The notes under the pieces: generated by a model
What the model saw: only the letters and a program-made list of their open reading frames with translations
Told to the model about the DNA's origin: nothing
Database searches by the model: none
Assembly (NCBI GenBank): GCA_029979265.1
Contig: JAPOHW010000026.1
Location: forward strand, 1 to 35,986
Source of the DNA: Actinomycetota bacterium
GTDB taxonomy: Bacteria > Actinomycetota > Acidimicrobiia > Acidimicrobiales > Aldehydirespiratoraceae
DNA: 35,986 nucleotides
Reading direction: 5' to 3'
Shown here: positions 33,260 through 35,986 of the stretch, in pieces
Position numbering within the stretch: the first letter of the stretch is position 1
Layout of the letters: every line of letters begins with the position of its first letter
Translations under genes and position numbers: made by a program

Positions 33260-34344
33260 GCGTGGGGGAGGAGGACCGTGCGAGCCTCGGTTCCCGCCCG
33301 CATGGCGTCGAACGCCGGTATGAGGCCGTCGAGTCCGGCCGTGTTGCTGATCATTTCGTCGAGCTTCAGCATTCCCTTCATGTAGAGGTCGGCGAGCGTG
33401 CGGAAGTCTTTGCGGGGACGGGCGCCCCCGGCCCGAATGCCCATCAGATTCTTGTTCTGATGCAGAGACTGGAAGTTGTAGGTGACGCTCGCCGTCAGAT
33501 CGGGCACACCCACTGCGCAGATGTTGCCGCCCGCTCGCGTCATCTGGATCGCATCGGCGAGCAGACCGGTGTGGCCGACGACCTCGAATGCGTGGTGCAC
33601 CCCGCCGCCGCTGAGTGCCTTGACCGATCCGATCGCGTCGAAATCGTCGTCCGCTGCGAGAAGGAAGTCAGTGGCTCCGAAGGCGGTCGCGAGTTGTTCT
33701 TTTTCTGCGATCCGGTCGATCGCAATGATCTGCTTTGCGCCGACCAACTTTGCCGCCTGGATCACGTTCAAACCGACACCGCCGGCGCCGATCACAACGA
33801 CGCTGTCACCGAGTCCGACCCGAGCCCGGTTGAACACTGCGCCGGTTCCGGTCATCACCCCACATCCGATCAGGGCTGCCGAGGTCAAGGGCATCTCCTT
33901 CGGGATCGGGATGCACTGGTTCTCGGACACGATCGTTTCCTGCACGAATGCACCGAGGTTGGCGAAGTTGTACAGCGGCTGGTCGCCCTCCGCATACGGC
34001 TGGGCCAGACCTCCCATCCCGACGGCACAGTTGCCCGGCTCTCCCGCCTCGCAGTCGGCGCAATGCCCGCAGTTGCCGAAGGTGGACAGCACGACATGAT
34101 CGCCCACCTGCGTGTAGGTCACTGCCGATCCCACGGCCACGACCTTGCCTGCGGCCTCGTGGCCCGGCACGAGCGGTGTCGGCATGTAGTACTTGCCGTG
34201 GATGCAGCTCATGTCGCTGCCGCACACACCGGCGGCGTGGATCTCGACCCGCACCTGACGAGGTGCGAGCTCCCCGACCAGTTCGATGTCGTTCGACAGG
34301 CGAACGCTGTCCTCGGTGGTGCCTTCGCAGATGAGTCCCTGCAC
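33256..34344 (-). CDS. Zinc-dependent alcohol dehydrogenase
   Basis: Medium-chain dehydrogenase of 362 residues from the GTG at 34344. Catalytic zinc ligands: Cys in AAGVCGSD, His in VPGHEAAG, and Cys in ALIGCGVMTGTG. The structural zinc is held by the four cysteines of CGHCADCEAGEPGNC. VVVIGAGGVGLNVIQAAKLV binds the dinucleotide, and IAIDRIAEKEQLA has the acidic residue selecting NAD over NADP. It resembles the class III/NDMA-dependent alcohol dehydrogenases of actinobacteria. I chose GTG 34344 because GGAG lies six bases upstream; an ATG at 34380 in the same frame lacks a ribosome site. Confidence 0.92.
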   Translation of the reverse strand: MQGLICEGTTEDSVRLSNDIELVGELAPRQVRVEIHAAGVCGSDMSCIHGKYYMPTPLVPGHEAAGKVVAVGSAVTYTQVGDHVVLSTFGNCGHCADCEAGEPGNCAVGMGGLAQPYAEGDQPLYNFANLGAFVQETIVSENQCIPIPKEMPLTSAALIGCGVMTGTGAVFNRARVGLGDSVVVIGAGGVGLNVIQAAKLVGAKQIIAIDRIAEKEQLATAFGATDFLLAADDDFDAIGSVKALSGGGVHHAFEVVGHTGLLADAIQMTRAGGNICAVGVPDLTASVTYNFQSLHQNKNLMGIRAGGARPRKDFRTLADLYMKGMLKLDEMISNTAGLDGLIPAFDAMRAGTEARTVLLPHA

Positions 34345-34409
34345 GTCTCGCTCCGATCTGGGTGCGCCGTCGGAAAGCATTCTGCTGCGTCGAGGGTCCC
34401 AGAGGCCAG

Positions 34410-34440
34410 TTGATGCCCGTGGTCAGTGGCCCTTTAGCCT
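34410..34440 (+). promoter_or_regulatory. Promoter for the DMT transporter (TTGATG, 19 bases, TAGCCT)
   Basis: TTGATG at 34410-34415 and TAGCCT at 34435-34440 are 19 bases apart; the -10 ends six bases before the GTG at 34447, so the message is probably leaderless. Confidence 0.55.
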
Positions 34441-34446
34441 CGAGGG

Positions 34447-35283
34447 GTGGCTGTCTTTCTCAGCGTGCTCACGGCTGCGTTGTTCGGTGCCGGTGACTTC
34501 CTCGGCGGTCTTGCCGGTCGCCGGATACGGGTGAGCCAGGTTCTCGCTGCGTCGCACCTCGTCGGCCTGGTCGGCATCACCTTCGCTGCGCTCGTCCTGG
34601 CCGACGACTTCATCGCCGTGGATCTGGTCTGGGGAGCTGCTGCGGGTGTGGCGGGATTCGTCGGGTTGGGCTTGTTGTATCGCGGTCTCGCACGCGGTCC
34701 GATGGGCGTGGTTGCTCCGCTCACGGCGATCACCTCTGCCGCAGTCCCCGCCGCCTGGGGTGTCGTCATCGGTGGCGACGTGTTGTCCGGCGGCGCATGG
34801 GCCGGGGTGGCCATTGCGCTTGCATCGATCGTGTTGGTGAGCGGAGAATCCGCCGGCACGCGAGGGGTACCGGCACTGACCGTGATCGAAGGGTTGCTCG
34901 CCGGAACAGGGTTCGGTTTTATGTTCGTCATCCTCGAGCAAACCGATGCGGCATCGGCACCCTGGCCCATCGTGGGCGCCCGCCTCCTCACCGGAGGCGG
35001 GCTGCTGCTCCTCTTTGCCATGCGCCGAGAGCGAATCGTGCCAACCGACCCGATCACCTGTCGACTCGTGCTCGGGCTGGGCGTCCTCGACACGAGTTCC
35101 AATGCCTTGTTTCTCTATGCCGCTGATGCCGGATCCTTGACGATCGCAGCAGTGCTGTCCTCGTTGTACCCCGTCGCCACTGCGGTGCTCGCAAGCGTCG
35201 TGTTGCACGAGCGCCTGACCAGATTCCAACGGCTGGGTTTCCTCGCTGCGTTGTTCGGGGCCAGCCTGATCGCAGTGGGCTGA
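34447..35283 (+). CDS. DMT-superfamily (EamA-type) transporter
   Basis: A 278-residue membrane protein with ten hydrophobic helices arranged as two five-helix EamA repeats. LLYRGLARGPMGVVAPLTAI at about residues 76-95 and LFLYAADAGSLTIAAVLSSL near 225-244 are the equivalent conserved segments of the two halves, the second ending in VVLHERLTRFQRLGFLAALF. Members export metabolites or take up amino acids and nucleosides; the substrate is not evident. Divergent from the alcohol dehydrogenase. Confidence 0.9.
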   Translation: MAVFLSVLTAALFGAGDFLGGLAGRRIRVSQVLAASHLVGLVGITFAALVLADDFIAVDLVWGAAAGVAGFVGLGLLYRGLARGPMGVVAPLTAITSAAVPAAWGVVIGGDVLSGGAWAGVAIALASIVLVSGESAGTRGVPALTVIEGLLAGTGFGFMFVILEQTDAASAPWPIVGARLLTGGGLLLLFAMRRERIVPTDPITCRLVLGLGVLDTSSNALFLYAADAGSLTIAAVLSSLYPVATAVLASVVLHERLTRFQRLGFLAALFGASLIAVG

Positions 35284-35322
35284 TCGGGGCCTGCAGTCCT
35301 TTCCTGATCAAGCGTTCAGTGG

Positions 35323-35328
35323 CACAAT
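35323..35328 (+). promoter_or_regulatory. Possible -10 hexamer for the YbaK-like gene (CACAAT)
   Basis: CACAAT ends six bases before the ATG at 35335. It is a weaker match to TANNNT, but the spacing equals that of the other leaderless starts. Confidence 0.35.
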
Positions 35329-35334
35329 GCGGCT

Positions 35335-35820
35335 ATGGACGCAGTCGTCGCAAGCCTCGACGCAACGGGAGTCGACTACGAACTCGTCCCCTGCGACCCT
35401 GAGCTTGCCGACACCGCTGCGTTCTGCGAGGCGTACGGCTACTCCCCGCACGACAGCGCCAATGCGATCCTCGTCCTCGGGAAATCCGCTGAGCGCCCGA
35501 TGGCCTGTTGTCTGGTGTTGGCCTCGACTCGCCTCGACGTAAACGGGGTCGTCCGCAAGCGGCTCGGTACGCGCAAGGCGTCCTTCGCGGACGCAGACGA
35601 GACGATCGCGCGGTCGGGCGGCATGCAGATCGGTGGTGTCACACCCTTTGGGCTCCCGAGCGACTTGCCGGTATGGATCGACCATCGGGTCATGGCCCGA
35701 TCGCGCGTGATCGTCGGTGGCGGCAGTCGAGATCGCAAGGTCCTGTGTCCGCCTGCGGCCGTGGCAGCGCTCCCGACTGCCGAGGTGGTCGACGACCTCG
35801 CCAAAGCACCGGCCGACTAG
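35335..35820 (+). CDS. YbaK/EbsC-family aminoacyl-tRNA deacylase
   Basis: A 161-residue cytoplasmic protein of the YbaK/ProXp fold, which hydrolyses misacylated tRNAs such as Cys-tRNA(Pro) or Ala-tRNA(Pro). SANAILVLGKSAERPMACCL and RKRLGTRKASFADAD contain the conserved lysine region, and GVTPFGLPSDLPVWIDHRVM the GxxPF loop of the family. The stand-alone form acts in trans as a proofreading factor; the exact tRNA cannot be read from sequence. A CACAAT box lies six bases before the ATG. Confidence 0.87.
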   Translation: MDAVVASLDATGVDYELVPCDPELADTAAFCEAYGYSPHDSANAILVLGKSAERPMACCLVLASTRLDVNGVVRKRLGTRKASFADADETIARSGGMQIGGVTPFGLPSDLPVWIDHRVMARSRVIVGGGSRDRKVLCPPAAVAALPTAEVVDDLAKAPAD

Positions 35821-35837
35821 CACCAGCCGCCGAGCAC

Positions 35838-35986
35838 ATGCTGCCCAACCGACCGCATGCGATCCGTCAGCTCGTTCGCGACGACGTCGGACGCGACCTC
35901 GCCCGGTTGGGCGGGCTCGAGGGGCTTGGGCGCTCAATGCTCGTCACCGTCCTGCCGCTGTCGGTGGTGGGAAGTCTCGGGTCGAA
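35838..35986 (+). CDS. Partial gene, probable MFS-type membrane protein, N-terminus
   Basis: Frame open from ATG 35838 to the end of the window, 49 residues. It begins with a basic amphipathic stretch (PNRPHAIRQLVRDDVGRDLA) and runs into a hydrophobic segment with GRSMLVTVLPLSVVGSLG, like the first helix of some MFS transporters. It starts 17 bases after the YbaK-like gene. The family call rests on this short piece only. Confidence 0.5.
   Translation, partial: MLPNRPHAIRQLVRDDVGRDLARLGGLEGLGRSMLVTVLPLSVVGSLGS

Overview
The window is GC-rich, gene-dense bacterial chromosome with no RNA genes, insertion sequences or CRISPR arrays that I can see. GC-rich codon third positions, many GTG starts, an F420-type luciferase-like oxidoreductase, a Baeyer-Villiger-type monooxygenase and many leaderless TANNNT promoters suggest an actinobacterium, perhaps an environmental member of the Acidimicrobiia. 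That placement is inference. No stretch over 300 bases lacks a gene.

Layout. Positions 1-3333: the end of a peptide-type ABC transporter (binding protein, two permeases) and a small membrane protein that probably starts at a CTG codon. 3377-6003: sucrose phosphorylase translationally coupled to an uncharacterised protein. 6095-13037 (minus strand): five tightly packed genes, namely a RimK-type ATP-grasp ligase with a TrkA-C tail, an AstE/aspartoacylase-type hydrolase, a flavin monooxygenase, a UGSC-family selenoprotein and an APC amino-acid permease. The selenoprotein has an in-frame UGA inside the U-G-S-C motif, followed at the expected distance by a hairpin fitting a bacterial SECIS element. 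It would be split in two by ordinary gene calling. This is the most notable content of the window.

13092-18099: sulfate activation (cysD, cysNC, a second stand-alone cysC) followed by choline sulfatase betC. The kinase domain of CysNC has lost the usual SPYR motif, while the separate CysC keeps it. 18101-25049: small catabolic units, including a class II aldolase, a dienelactone hydrolase, an acyl-CoA dehydrogenase-like flavoprotein, an adenylate-forming ligase, a cystathionine gamma-synthase-like enzyme, a flavodoxin-like protein and an amidohydrolase. The amidohydrolase and a divergent FAD oxidoreductase (25152-26465) flank a perfect 20-bp inverted repeat that looks like a TetR-type operator. 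26489-36000: TauE/SafE exporter, hisC coupled to an alkyl-sulfatase-like protein with altered metal ligands, acetylpolyamine amidohydrolase, an F420-type oxidoreductase coupled to an MFS exporter, a zinc alcohol dehydrogenase, a DMT transporter, a YbaK-type deacylase and the start of another protein.

Two features of genome style recur. Genes at the head of a transcription unit usually have a TANNNT-like hexamer 6-9 bases before the start codon, implying leaderless mRNAs, while downstream genes overlap their neighbours by ATGA, GTGA or CTGA. Five convergent gene pairs meet with at most one base between them, three of them sharing their stop codons.
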